A stretch of DNA of 64,000 nt from Ensifer sesbaniae (lineage in GTDB: Bacteria > Pseudomonadota > Alphaproteobacteria > Rhizobiales > Rhizobiaceae): NCBI RefSeq assembly GCF_013283665.1, contig NZ_JABEKU010000001.1:1-64000 (forward strand), written 5' to 3'. The position numbers and the translations under genes were made by a program. The notes below the pieces were generated by a model that was given only the letters and a program-made list of their open reading frames with translations, did not search any database and was not told the origin of the DNA. This document shows, one piece after another, positions 16,845 to 25,657 of the stretch; within the stretch, counting starts at the first letter, position 1; the number at the start of each line of letters is the position of its first letter.

Positions 16845-17337
16845 AAGCAATAGGGCTTGTTGACAACGCCGGTTCGCCGCAGCCTTTGACCGCGCAGCAC
16901 TGGGCGGCGAAGCAGACGAGGCTTAATGGCGCGCTGATCACTTTCAGGCACATCACGGTACGTGATAGCTAGGTTGCACCGCTCCGCAAAAGCAGGCGTG
17001 GGCGCGATGACGCGTGGGTACTTGTGAGCTTCCGGTTAGGAAAGGACCGCCGTCGACCGACGGCCGTGGATCTGCATCATGTGCCATCAGATGCTATCAT
17101 TTCGACGACCCGGATGGGTTTGGAGGACCTTCCTTCTAAAGGGCGATCTGTGCGCGGCCTTTGGCCATGGGACAGCAGATACTGGTGGAATTTGCTATCG
17201 AACTGCGGATTTCGGATTAACGGGGCACCGATTCCGGTAAATCGCGGACAGTCGTTTCATTAATTCCCGGACGGTTTCACAGGATCGACTTCCGTCCGCC
17301 TTGTCGGGCGAAATGAAAAACTGACCCCTCCTCGGCG
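16845..17337. other. No recognisable gene
   Basis: About 490 bases with only short frames and no family. The segment may contain the core promoter of the DUF2092 operon at its left end. Confidence 0.5.
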
Positions 17338-17520
17338 GTCACTGCCACGGCCCGCAAAATCGCCGTCTTGTTCTACAATACCCTGCGGCACGGTATGGAA
17401 TACAGCGATACGGGAGCCTTCCACTACGAGGAGCATTACCGTCGACGCGTCCTCACCAATCTCAAGCGAAGAGCAAAGTCGTTCGGGTATACCCTACAGC
17501 CCGCGCCGACATCCGGCTGA
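17338..17520 (+). pseudogene. Transposase C-terminal remnant (probably IS110-type)
   Basis: The frame VTATARKIAVLFYNTLRHGM, then YEEHYRRRVLTNLKRRAKSF and TLQPAP, ends at TGA 17518-17520. It resembles the tail of rhizobial IS110-like transposases. The rest of the gene is absent. The family assignment is tentative. Confidence 0.5.
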
Positions 17521-17567
17521 ATGTTTCTTAGGAATTTCGAAAGCCATTGCGGCCAGCCAGCCTCACC

Positions 17568-17873
17568 TCACATGCGTGAACCACATCCCCTGACATTTCG
17601 AAATCGAAGAATTTCTCGATCTCCATCTATGGTCCTTCCCTCGAGCACGACTTCGTTTTCATCGGAGCCAATGACGTGGGGAAACAGGAGTCCGGATCGA
17701 GCAGCAAGATACTCGGCTTGAGACTCGCTGCACCGACCGGTGACGGGCGACGTGTGCCAGATTTTCGGCTTCTGCGCCGTTTCAAGGAGCCGTATCTCGC
17801 TAGCTTCAGCCGTCGGCGGCAGAGAAGCGCAAAGGGCAACAAAGGCAACGGTCCAGCGGTCAAATCCCAACAC
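17568..17873 (-). CDS. Small secreted protein of unknown function
   Basis: A 101-aa frame with a plausible signal peptide (VAFVALCASLPPTAEASE) and two cysteines in the mature part (Cys68-region and near the C-terminus). I recognise no family. It lies between a transposase tail and a decayed acyl-CoA dehydrogenase, so it may be real or chance. Confidence 0.35.
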   Translation of the reverse strand: MLGFDRWTVAFVALCASLPPTAEASEIRLLETAQKPKIWHTSPVTGRCSESQAEYLAARSGLLFPHVIGSDENEVVLEGRTIDGDREILRFRNVRGCGSRM

Positions 17874-18480
17874 AGTCTCCTTGGATGTTGCGGCTGTCGA
17901 AAACGTTAACGCTCAAATGACGAAGCAACCGGCTGCGGGCGGTCAACGACCGCGCTCTGGCGGTTCCGCTGTTGAGGTTGATCGCCGACGTCATAATGGC
18001 GCCGGTCCATTCGCCGGAGATCATTTTCGGCAGATACTTCTGCTTCAGTTGCTCGTTGCCGTGGTCGGCGATCGCCTCGACCGCGCCACGGGTGAGACCC
18101 GAGAAAAGACCGAAGGAGAGGTTGCTGGAGGACAGCATCTCATCGAACAGGATCTGCAAGACGCGCGGCAAGCCTTGACCGCCATATTCCGGATCGCCGG
18201 AGAGCCCGGGCCAACCGGCTTCGGCGAAAGCCTTGTAGGCGTCGGCGAAGCCTTTCGGTGTCGTCACCAGCCCATCTTCTAGCTTGCAGCCTTCCTCACC
18301 ACCGGAGCGGTTGAGCGGTTCGAGTATCTCGGCGCAGAACTTGCCGCCTTCTTCGAGAACGCTTGTTGCGAGCTCGGTGTTGACCTCTTCGCAGCCCGGA
18401 AGTGCCGTCATCTGTGCATCGAAGTCGAAGACCTCGCCGAGCAGGAATGTCATGTCGTCAACAGGGGGGTATAGCCAGTC
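17860..18480 (-). pseudogene. Acyl-CoA dehydrogenase (FadE-like), N-terminal fragment
   Basis: The minus-strand frame carries the N-terminal part of a long acyl-CoA dehydrogenase: DWLYPPVDD joined to MTFLLGEVFDFDAQM, then GWPGLSGDPEYGGQGLP, SSSNLSFGLFSGLTRGAVEA and QKYLPKMISGEWTGA. Similarity stops after GEWTGA, before the FAD and substrate region. The native start is also lost. The full-length enzyme would be about 590 aa. It is one of three neighbouring beta-oxidation remnants. Confidence 0.75.
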
Positions 18481-18502
18481 ATGGGATTTCCTTGCCTTTA
18501 GT

Positions 18503-19020
18503 TCAGTTGCGCAGCGGCTTGCCGGTCACCAGCATGTGCTTGACGCGATCGACGGTTGCCGGCGTTGCGATAAGTTCGATGAAGGTCTGTTGCTCCAGCG
18601 CGATGACCTAGTCTTCTGTCAGCGGTCTCAGGGGACCGGCGGACGCGCCGCCGGTCAGCACGTTGGCGAGCGCGCGTCCGACCACGCCGTCATGGGCGGT
18701 GGTGCGTCCGGCCAGCGCTTCGCCGTCGATGATGTTGCCGATCGCGGACGCCCCGGACGAACCGGCCATCGACACCACCGGCGGTTCTGGCGCGACATAG
18801 TTTTCCGCCAGCTCCAGCGCCTTACCTTGGCATCGGCGAGTAGTCGACTGCGGTTCATGCTGATGTTGTCGGACGGTCGGAGGAAGCCGAGCTTGCGGGC
18901 TTCGAAGGCGCTTGCAGACATTTTCGCCGGACGTCGAGTCCCGCATTGGCGAGATGGGCGGCGATGCCTGACCCCATGATGCCCGCGCCTATGACGGCGG
19001 CCTTCTTGATCGTGGACATG
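18503..19020 (-). pseudogene. FadB/FadJ-type 3-hydroxyacyl-CoA dehydrogenase with internal deletion
   Basis: The N-terminus is the NAD-binding end of the dehydrogenase (STIKKAAVIGAGIMGSGIAA with HLANAG). The sequence then jumps to a hydratase-like middle piece (LELAENYVAPEPPVVSMAGS, SAIGNIIDGEALAGRTTAHD) and a C-terminal end (IALEQQTFIELIATPATVDR, then KHMLVTGKPLRN). Frames change, and a stop (TAG near 18608) interrupts the tail. The full-length protein would be about 750 aa and only about 170 codons remain. Confidence 0.7.
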
Positions 19021-19021
19021 A

Positions 19022-20143
19022 CTATGCGGCCTCCAGCACCATCGCGATACCCTGACCGCCGCCAATGCACTGGGTGGCGAGCGCATGACGCCCGCCGTCG
19101 CGCTTCAGGAGGAGCGATGCCTTGCCGACGAGGCGCGACCCTGTCGCGCCGAGCGGATGACCAAGCGCGATCGCGCCGCCATCGCGGTTGAGGCGGGCCG
19201 GGTCGATGTCGAGGTCGCGGCAGCAGGCGAGCACCTGCACGGCGAAGGCCTCGTTCATCTCGATCACGTCGAGGTCGGCCGCGGAGATAGCGGCGCGGTT
19301 CAGCGCCTTGCGGGTGGCTTCGACCGGGCCGATCCCCATGATTTCAGGCGCGCAGCCGGCAATGGCATAGCCGGCGACGCGGGCAAGCGGAACCAAGTTG
19401 TGGCGCTTCACGAAGGCTTCCGAGCAGACGAGAGTGGCGGAGGCGCCGTCGGTGAGCGGAGAGGAATTGCCGGCCGTGACCGAGCCGTCAACCTTGAAGG
19501 CGGTCTTGAGGCCCGCAAGTTTTTCGGCATCCGTCTCGCGCGGGCAGCCGTCGGAGGTCACGTCGTCCACTGGCGCGATCTCGGCGGCAAGCCGGCCGTC
19601 GGCTCGGGCTGCGAGCGCCTTCTGCTGGCTCTCCAGCGAATAGGCGTCCTGTTCCTCGCGCGAAATATTGTAGCGATCGGCGAGGTTCTCGGCGGTCAGG
19701 CCCATGTTGAGGAAGGCGGTGCGTTGACCGTCGTTCCAGACCGTGTTCGGCAGGGGGGTGAAACCCATCATGGGCACGCGACTCATGCTCTCGACGCCGC
19801 CGGCAATGAAGGCGTCGCCTGCACCCAAGGAGATGGCGCCGGCCGCCATCTGGACCGCTTGCATGGAAGAACCGCACCAGCGGTTGACGGTCGAGCCGCC
19901 AACTGATTGCGGCAAACCGGCGATTAGGGCCGCGCAACGGGCAATGTTTAAACCCTGTTCCCCTTCCGGGAAGGCACATCCGAGGTTGACGTCCTCGATC
20001 TCTGCCGGGTCGATACCAGAGCGACCGACCAGCCGCTTGATGACGCTGGCAGCCAGATCGTCCGGGCGGACGCCGGCAAACGCGCCGCGGTGAGCGGGCG
20101 TGAAGGGGCTGCGCAGGTAGTCGACAACGTAGATTGCGGTCAT
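19022..20143 (-). CDS. fadA: Acetyl-CoA acyltransferase (thiolase, FadA-like)
   Basis: Thiolases cleave 3-ketoacyl-CoA with CoA. The 373-aa protein has all catalytic elements: Cys90 in VNRWCGSSMQA, EMNEAFA, the His in GGAIALGHPLGATGS and the C-terminal Cys in ATQCIGGGQG. It is slightly short for the family (about 390), but no motif is missing. It is the only intact member of a beta-oxidation set; the FadB-like and FadE-like neighbours downstream are broken, as is the ETF-QO tail upstream. It could still serve the catabolic operon that reads into it. Confidence 0.88.
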   Translation of the reverse strand: MTAIYVVDYLRSPFTPAHRGAFAGVRPDDLAASVIKRLVGRSGIDPAEIEDVNLGCAFPEGEQGLNIARCAALIAGLPQSVGGSTVNRWCGSSMQAVQMAAGAISLGAGDAFIAGGVESMSRVPMMGFTPLPNTVWNDGQRTAFLNMGLTAENLADRYNISREEQDAYSLESQQKALAARADGRLAAEIAPVDDVTSDGCPRETDAEKLAGLKTAFKVDGSVTAGNSSPLTDGASATLVCSEAFVKRHNLVPLARVAGYAIAGCAPEIMGIGPVEATRKALNRAAISAADLDVIEMNEAFAVQVLACCRDLDIDPARLNRDGGAIALGHPLGATGSRLVGKASLLLKRDGGRHALATQCIGGGQGIAMVLEAA

Positions 20144-20171
20144 GGCTCTTTTCTTGTGCGTGACGGACGCG

Positions 20172-20293
20172 TCACATGCGGGGATAGCTCGGGCCGCCGC
20201 CCTCGGGCAGGACCCAGATGGAGTTATGCGGCGGATCGTTGATGCCGCAGGTTTTGCAGTGCACGCAGCTCGGCGCGTTAATCGTGAGACGCT
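20172..20293 (-). pseudogene. ETF-ubiquinone oxidoreductase, C-terminal remnant
   Basis: The last 38 codons encode the 4Fe-4S tail of [25 protein letters not shown], then [18 protein letters not shown] and a stop. The three clustered cysteines (C-x2-C-x2-C) are kept. Everything upstream is lost at about 20293. ETF-QO passes electrons from acyl-CoA dehydrogenases to quinone, so it belongs with the neighbouring remnants. Confidence 0.75.
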
Positions 20294-20436
20294 GGCTGGT
20301 CCTCGATATGTTCGACAGAAACACCGATGACGAGTGTCAGGGTCAACATGCCGACGCCCTTAGAAGCATTGACGTCCGACCCCGACACTCGAGACCAAAG
20401 CGAGAAGCGTCAGCGACCACTTTTCTCGGGACGAGC

Positions 20437-21051
20437 TTAAGCGACGGACGCGTCGATTGCTCGCAGCACGCTCGGGCGTTTCAGCATTTGGTCGTAGAAG
20501 GAGCCCAACGCGGCGGGCAGATCGATGTTCAGCGCTTTTGCCCAGTATGTGACGTAAAACAGCGCAGCATCGGCCACACCGGGCCGGGAGCCCGAGAGCC
20601 ACGGGGTCTTGCCCAATAGAGTGGAGACGTGGTGCAGACCGTCTGTCGCCACCCGCAGTCCATGGGCGCGCAATTCTTCCTGAGCGGACGGAGACGAAAC
20701 GAATTTGCCAGGCATGAGGGCGAGCGCAAAGCCGCGCATGTGAACCGTGCCCACAATGAACTCCATTGCCTCGATCACCCGCGCCGCGGCGTCGGAGCCG
20801 CTAGGAATGAGCCCAGCCTCTGGAAAGCGCCACGCAAGCCAGAGAGCAATGGCCTGGAACTCGGTCAACACCGTCCCGTCATCGCGAAGCAGTGCGGGCA
20901 CTTTGCCCTTGGGGTTGACGGCCAGGAATGCGGCGTCGCGCTGCTGTCCAGATGACAGATCGATCATGGCGACCTGGTGCGGAACGCCGATTTCCTCGAG
21001 AAGGATCCGGATCCCCAGCGAACAGGATCGGGGAGCATGAAAGAGTTGCAT
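20437..21051 (-). CDS. Glutathione S-transferase
   Basis: A 204-aa cytosolic GST. The N-terminal thioredoxin-like domain has MQLFHAPRSCSLGIRILLEE (Ser/Cys at the catalytic position), the cis-Pro motif NPKGKVPALL and the glutathione-contact segment DGTVLTEFQAIALWLA. The C-terminal helical domain contains the GVADAALFY capping motif. In aromatic catabolism, GSTs act as maleylpyruvate isomerases or dehalogenases. Its place at the end of this catabolic run supports such a job, but the substrate is unknown. Confidence 0.9.
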   Translation of the reverse strand: MQLFHAPRSCSLGIRILLEEIGVPHQVAMIDLSSGQQRDAAFLAVNPKGKVPALLRDDGTVLTEFQAIALWLAWRFPEAGLIPSGSDAAARVIEAMEFIVGTVHMRGFALALMPGKFVSSPSAQEELRAHGLRVATDGLHHVSTLLGKTPWLSGSRPGVADAALFYVTYWAKALNIDLPAALGSFYDQMLKRPSVLRAIDASVA

Positions 21052-21092
21052 AAATCTGACCTTTGCTTCTGAAGTTGACTTGACCGGCGCTC

Positions 21093-21992
21093 TTAGGCCT
21101 GCGCGAGGCTGAAGGCGAACTCGGTTTCCCAGGCAGCGAGTTCCGTGAGCTTCCACTCGCGCGGAGCCATGGGATAGTGCCCGTGCCAGGGACGCGCCTC
21201 GCACATGTTCAGTTCCGGGATGAATACGTCCATATCTGTATAGAGTTCGATCAGCACCTGATCGGGGTCGTAGTGATAGCCGGCAATGTTGTGACCGGCG
21301 GTATGGCGCGACGGGCCCCATTTCACCGGAAGACCGCGCTCGGCCAGCAGATCGCACGCCATGGCGTGGCTGGCATTACCCTTGAGCTGGAAGGCGATGT
21401 GGTGGACCCGGTTGTCCGGCATGCTCACCACATTGACGACATGGTGTTCGCGGTTGCAGGTGATGAAGTTGGAGATGCCGGCGATCGTGTCGGTGAACCA
21501 GAAGCCCAGAAAGTCCATGAAGAAAGTCTTCAGCTTCGGACCTTCGGGCGAGATCACAGCCACGTGTCCGAGCCGGAGCGGCGACACGCCGGTGCGCTTG
21601 AAGCCGGGTGCAGGAGCATCGATGTCGGTATAGAGCTGGAGCGTGGTGCCTGGCACCGGCTCGACCTCGACCAACTCGCGGATCCCCGGCTGGCTGTCGG
21701 ACTTGATCTGAGCGCTCAGGCCGTAAGCGCCGAGTTCTCCTACAAGCTCCTTCAGATCAGTGCCGGGATTGAGCTGGAAGCCGAGATGGCCCATCGCCTT
21801 CCGCTTGGCCTGACGCAGGACGATGTTGTGGTGCTCATAGCCAATAGACAGATAGCTTTCTCCCTCATGACCGGTTGCAGTCTCCGTCATGCCGATTGCT
21901 TCTGCGTAGTGATCCTTGGCGCGCACGATATCGGGCGTTTCCAACGCCACATATCCCAGTTGGAACACTCTCGGGGCGAATTGTTTCTGCAT
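21093..21992 (-). CDS. Type I extradiol dioxygenase (catechol 2,3-dioxygenase-like)
   Basis: Type I extradiol dioxygenases open catechol rings with O2 at an Fe(II) site. The 299-aa protein has two VOC modules. The catalytic C-terminal one provides likely Fe ligands His in LRLGHVAVI (about 143), His in NRVHHIAFQ (about 197) and Glu in VLIELYTDMD (about 249). Second-sphere His/Tyr residues occur in HTAGHNIAGYHYDPD. The ATG at 21992 has GGAG 7 nt before it and is preferred over an upstream ATG. It is likely the ring-cleavage enzyme of this cluster. Confidence 0.9.
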   Translation of the reverse strand: MQKQFAPRVFQLGYVALETPDIVRAKDHYAEAIGMTETATGHEGESYLSIGYEHHNIVLRQAKRKAMGHLGFQLNPGTDLKELVGELGAYGLSAQIKSDSQPGIRELVEVEPVPGTTLQLYTDIDAPAPGFKRTGVSPLRLGHVAVISPEGPKLKTFFMDFLGFWFTDTIAGISNFITCNREHHVVNVVSMPDNRVHHIAFQLKGNASHAMACDLLAERGLPVKWGPSRHTAGHNIAGYHYDPDQVLIELYTDMDVFIPELNMCEARPWHGHYPMAPREWKLTELAAWETEFAFSLAQA

Positions 21993-22128
21993 AGTTTTCT
22001 CCATTCATGTTTGGTGCTGTCTGGGTGCCGAACTATGGCCGTCCAGACGATATGCGGCATGGAAACTGCCGAACTTCACTCACGAGCAACCGCGAAGCTA
22101 GGCACTCGAGGCGTTTCCAGAAGCCGGG

Positions 22129-23193
22129 TCAGAACGAGTACCCCACCTTGACGGCGGCGCTGACCACATCATTGTCCGCGAAGCTGCCGAACGAACCCGA
22201 AGCGTCACCGAACTGGTAATACGAGACAGCGGTCGTCACTTTCAGTTTGTTCTTCGTGTAGATCGCCCCGAGCGTTGCCCCCCACAAACCGTCCGTTGCG
22301 TCGATTGGCGCGTCAGCCGATATGTCGGTCTTTGGCTCGTAGGTCACAGCCGTGAAACCCGCCCAATTCTCGTTGAGCATCTGCACTACGCCGAGCCTGT
22401 ACGTTGTCGTGTCGTTGAAGTGGGTCAGTGAGCCCAAAGGATAACCCGGTGGACTGATTGTGGTTTCGCTCCATTCGGCCCAGCGAACCGTCGCGAAGAG
22501 CAGCGTCGAATGACTGATCGGGGCCTGAAGATCGATGTTAACTGATTGGGGGGTCTCGACGTTCGTCGTCCCTACGTAAGCGCCGGAAGTGTCGAGATCG
22601 TAGTCGATCGCCGAGCTATAGGTGACTGCGACCCGAACATGGGCCTCCGGAATTTCAAACGCACCCCCGACCACGTAGCCCGCCGCCCATTTGTCTTCAA
22701 AGTCGACGTTGGCGAAACCCGCTGGCACGCCGCCTGTAAAGACTGAGATATCAGTGTTGCCGCCGAGACGCTGAAGTCTGGGGCCGCCGAAGACACTGAA
22801 ACGATCCGTGAGCTTGTAGCGCAGCAAGCCTGTGATCGCGAACGACTCGACTTCTCCCGTCAGCCCGGACAGCGGCCCGCTATTGTACTCGAGGTTGCGC
22901 CCGTAAGGATTGTCTACGATGACCGCTCCCGAGAATTGCTCATTGATATCGGCCTTGAAGCCGCCAGTGTAAAATGGAAGCGTGGGTGCGGTGTCGCCCG
23001 AAGCAAAAGGGGGCCCAACGGCTGTGATCTGCCCCTCCACGCTCGGACTGGCAAAACCTAACCCAAACTCGACGTAGCGTCCTGGCTCGAAGAGGATGTC
23101 ATTCGGCTGCCCCAGAATATCGAACCCTCCCGCGACCGCGGGTGCTACGAACAGACAGCTAAAGAATCCAGTCAGCAAATTGATAGCTTTCAT
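22129..23193 (-). CDS. OmpP1/FadL family outer membrane transporter
   Basis: FadL-type beta-barrels carry hydrophobic compounds across the outer membrane, and catabolic relatives import aromatic hydrocarbons. The 354-aa protein has a signal peptide (MKAINLLTGFFSCLFVAPAV, cleaved near AGG), a short hatch-like N-terminus, alternating beta strands and a C-terminal aromatic end (VKVGYSF) typical of barrels. ATG 23193 has GGAGGGAG upstream. The neighbouring ligase and dioxygenase genes suggest import of the aromatic substrate. It is shorter than E. coli FadL (about 420). Confidence 0.88.
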   Translation of the reverse strand: MKAINLLTGFFSCLFVAPAVAGGFDILGQPNDILFEPGRYVEFGLGFASPSVEGQITAVGPPFASGDTAPTLPFYTGGFKADINEQFSGAVIVDNPYGRNLEYNSGPLSGLTGEVESFAITGLLRYKLTDRFSVFGGPRLQRLGGNTDISVFTGGVPAGFANVDFEDKWAAGYVVGGAFEIPEAHVRVAVTYSSAIDYDLDTSGAYVGTTNVETPQSVNIDLQAPISHSTLLFATVRWAEWSETTISPPGYPLGSLTHFNDTTTYRLGVVQMLNENWAGFTAVTYEPKTDISADAPIDATDGLWGATLGAIYTKNKLKVTTAVSYYQFGDASGSFGSFADNDVVSAAVKVGYSF

Positions 23194-23403
23194 GCGGGTC
23201 TCCCTCCTCAGAGACGCGTCGCTTTTGCGCGAAGCCCAAGGCAATCGGCATTTCTCACTTTGGCTGCAGCACCTGCGCCTCCGCCTCCAGCCAGGCGGCT
23301 GCTTCAGGCCAGGGGTTGGATCAGGTCACACTTCGGCCCTTCACCCCCGGGTGATGGGCTGTGGTGAGGGCGGCGACGTGCGCGCGTCCTGGTCCCGCCG
23401 AGG

Positions 23404-24360
23404 TCACGCGTCTACGATTTCGAGCAGTTGCCTGCCGAAATCGACGGTGCGGTCATCGCTGCGCATCTCGGCACGCACAATGTCGCCCGGCGCGAGGTAA
23501 TGTGCATGTGCAGTCGCTTCCTGGACGATCGCAACCTTCCGCTCCGAATCCCTGAAGAGCCTGGTCGTTAGAATTTGGCCGAGAGGGGCGGTCGCTTGCA
23601 GGATCACACCGCCCGGCGTTCCGGTCAGGATGAGGTCGCCTGCCGACAGGTCCATCAGGGACGAAATGTCGTTGAGGCAGGTTTCCGGGCGAAAGATGAG
23701 GTCCCGCGTGTGAGCGGACTGCCGCAGTTCGTCATTCAGCCAGAGACGGATCTCGATCCTGTCGAGCAGATCAGCGACCTCGTCAGGCTCCGGAATGACC
23801 AGCCAAGGCCCGCATGGGCAGAAGGTGCGGGCGCTTTTTCCACGGAACCACTGCAAGAAGGCTTCGCCGAACATGACGTCGCGGGCGGACACGTCGTTGC
23901 ACAAGACGAGTCCACCGATGAAATCGCCGAGGGTCCCTCGGGTGACGTGATCGCCTGCACTTAGTGATCGCTTCAGGACAAGCCCGAGTTCCACTTCATA
24001 GTCGAGCATCTGACACCCGGCGGGCCGAATAACCGGTTCGAATGCTCCCGACAGCGATGACGCGGCCTTCATGAACAGCAGGTTCGTCTGACGTGGAGCA
24101 TGCCCCGATTGATCGGCGTGATCTGCATAGTTCAGACCCTGGCAGACGATCTGCGCCGGCGCCGTGACGGGGCTCAGAATGTTTGCTGAACTGGTCGCGA
24201 ACCGCTCAGCGCCTGCCCGCGCCTTGAGCTCTGCAGGAGTAAGGCGCAGGATGTCGGCTGTTGAGACGAAGGTGCCCCCGAGCGGTGCAATCTCGTCTCC
24301 GTCAACTATCCCCCACAAGGGTTCGCCGCCAATCGTAAATCGGGCCACTTTCACTACCAT
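23404..24360 (-). CDS. Fumarylacetoacetate hydrolase family protein
   Basis: FAH-fold enzymes hydrolyse, isomerise or decarboxylate ring-cleavage products. The 318-aa protein shows QGLNYADHADQSG, the metal site MLDYEVELGLVL (Glu-x-Glu), the Asp in VLCNDVSARD, KSARTFCPCGPWLV and LILTGTPGGV. Start ATG 24360 (GGAAAG upstream). It lies between a VOC-fold gene and the FadL gene on the same strand. A role just after ring opening (C-C hydrolysis or isomerisation) is inferred from context. Confidence 0.92.
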   Translation of the reverse strand: MVVKVARFTIGGEPLWGIVDGDEIAPLGGTFVSTADILRLTPAELKARAGAERFATSSANILSPVTAPAQIVCQGLNYADHADQSGHAPRQTNLLFMKAASSLSGAFEPVIRPAGCQMLDYEVELGLVLKRSLSAGDHVTRGTLGDFIGGLVLCNDVSARDVMFGEAFLQWFRGKSARTFCPCGPWLVIPEPDEVADLLDRIEIRLWLNDELRQSAHTRDLIFRPETCLNDISSLMDLSAGDLILTGTPGGVILQATAPLGQILTTRLFRDSERKVAIVQEATAHAHYLAPGDIVRAEMRSDDRTVDFGRQLLEIVDA

Positions 24361-24442
24361 TTCATTTCCTTTCCTTGGAGGGGGCTGCATCGAAAGCGGT
24401 CCGAATGTCGACTCAGAGCGCTCTTTGAGGATCGAAGCGCGG

Positions 24443-25120
24443 TCAAGCGCGGTCCTTGCCCTTGAGGTTCCCGTATCGCTCGCGATAGTTCTCGATCGTG
24501 TCCATCGCACCGCAGAACTCGACATTGTGCCAGTCGGGGTCGTAGAGATAGCAGGCGACGTTGCCACCGGTTTCGCCGTCGCCCAAAGGCGGTTCGCTGT
24601 TGTGGCGGACCGGACCGTAGTTCAATTGGAAACCGTGGGTCTGCTGTTGCTTGGCAAAGGTCAGGACATCCTCCAGTTGGTTTCCTTTCACTTCGAGCGC
24701 GAAATGGAAGAAGCTCATGCCCGAAGGCACGGTGATCCTGCCGGAGGGGTCGTACTCCTCGACGAGCACGAGGCATTCCTCGTGGTCGGTTGCGCTCATG
24801 TAGCAGCAGCGAATGCGCCACCCTTCCTTGAAGGGATGTGGTTCGGGCTCGCAGGTGCGGCTGTGGATCATGCCGGCAACCTTCTCGTACCAGGCTCGGC
24901 TTCGCGCGATGTCGCGCACATAGATCGAGAGCTCCCCAATGTGAGAAACGAGTGAAGGCCTGAAGACGCCGTAGTCTTCCGTCTTGTTGGAGAACCGCCG
25001 CTTCGTCAGCGTCGGCCACAACAGCACCAGTTCGCGGAACCATTTCCGCTTCAGGAGGCCCGCGAAACGTAGCTTGAAGGGGGGCAGGACGTTCGGGGGA
25101 ACGAATGCGGTGCTGGTCAT
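24443..25120 (-). CDS. VOC-fold protein, extradiol dioxygenase-like
   Basis: The 225-aa protein has an N-terminal extension of about 60 residues (FAGLLKRKWFRELVLLWPTL) and then a VOC domain: VSHIGELSIYVRDIARSRAW, FFHFALEVKG and a C-terminal YDPDWHNVEFCG. His (SHIGE), His (FHFAL) and Glu (NVEFCG) could form a metal triad. Its ATG overlaps the stop of the preceding VOC gene (25117), so they are co-translated. It could be a second ring-opening enzyme or an isomerase. Confidence 0.82.
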   Translation of the reverse strand: MTSTAFVPPNVLPPFKLRFAGLLKRKWFRELVLLWPTLTKRRFSNKTEDYGVFRPSLVSHIGELSIYVRDIARSRAWYEKVAGMIHSRTCEPEPHPFKEGWRIRCCYMSATDHEECLVLVEEYDPSGRITVPSGMSFFHFALEVKGNQLEDVLTFAKQQQTHGFQLNYGPVRHNSEPPLGDGETGGNVACYLYDPDWHNVEFCGAMDTIENYRERYGNLKGKDRA

Positions 25121-25551
25121 CTGCTGGGCTCCTCAATGATCTCAATCCAATGCTGGTCTGGGTCCCGGACGCAAAAGGCACGCGAGACAGGGCGCGCGGA
25201 GGCAAGCATGCGCCCTTCGCGGACGGAGAGGCCCATCTCTCCTGCGCGGCGCCTGACGTCGTCGAATGCCTCTGCGTCCTTCACCGCTAACGCGAAGTGC
25301 AGCATGGAATTGTTGTCCATCTTCAGCTTGTGGTGCTTCACCAGGCAGAGGTCGTGATGGTGGAAGCCGAACGAGAAGAAGTGCATTTCCTGCTGCGACA
25401 AGCGCATTGCTGCGCTGCTGTCTGGGTGGTTGAGAGCGGAGAACTGCAAGTCGAAAAGCTTGATATAGAAAGCCTTTGAGCGCTCCAGGTCGGTCACGTA
25501 GAAGACGTGGTGCTGAAGCTTGGTCACGGGGATCCGAGTTGGAGCATTCAT
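25117..25551 (-). CDS. Single-domain VOC-fold protein (glyoxalase/dioxygenase-like)
   Basis: A 144-aa single VOC module: KLQHHVFYVTDLERSKAFYI at the start, MLHFALAVKD in the middle and RDPDQHWIEIIEE at the end. The likely metal ligands are His (LQHHVFYV), His (MLHFAL) and Glu (WIEII). ATG 25551 fits the domain start; the longer frame upstream adds unrelated residues. It is the first of two overlapping VOC genes. The pair may work together, as one- and two-module extradiol enzymes do, but the function is not settled. Confidence 0.85.
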   Translation of the reverse strand: MNAPTRIPVTKLQHHVFYVTDLERSKAFYIKLFDLQFSALNHPDSSAAMRLSQQEMHFFSFGFHHHDLCLVKHHKLKMDNNSMLHFALAVKDAEAFDDVRRRAGEMGLSVREGRMLASARPVSRAFCVRDPDQHWIEIIEEPSR

Positions 25552-25657
25552 GACTGGTTTCCTGACTGATAGTTTGCCCAAGAGAGTGCTGGCGCCACGT
25601 TCTCGTAACGGGCAAGGTTGATCGCCATGGTCGACGTCCTCTTCTTCTCGCTGATTT

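Noticed and set aside
23194-23403. Regulatory RNA between the FadL and FAH genes
   Set aside because: The gap has a GC-rich inverted repeat around CACCCCCGGGTGATGGG. There is no conserved architecture I can recognise, and it may simply be an operon-internal attenuator or chance.
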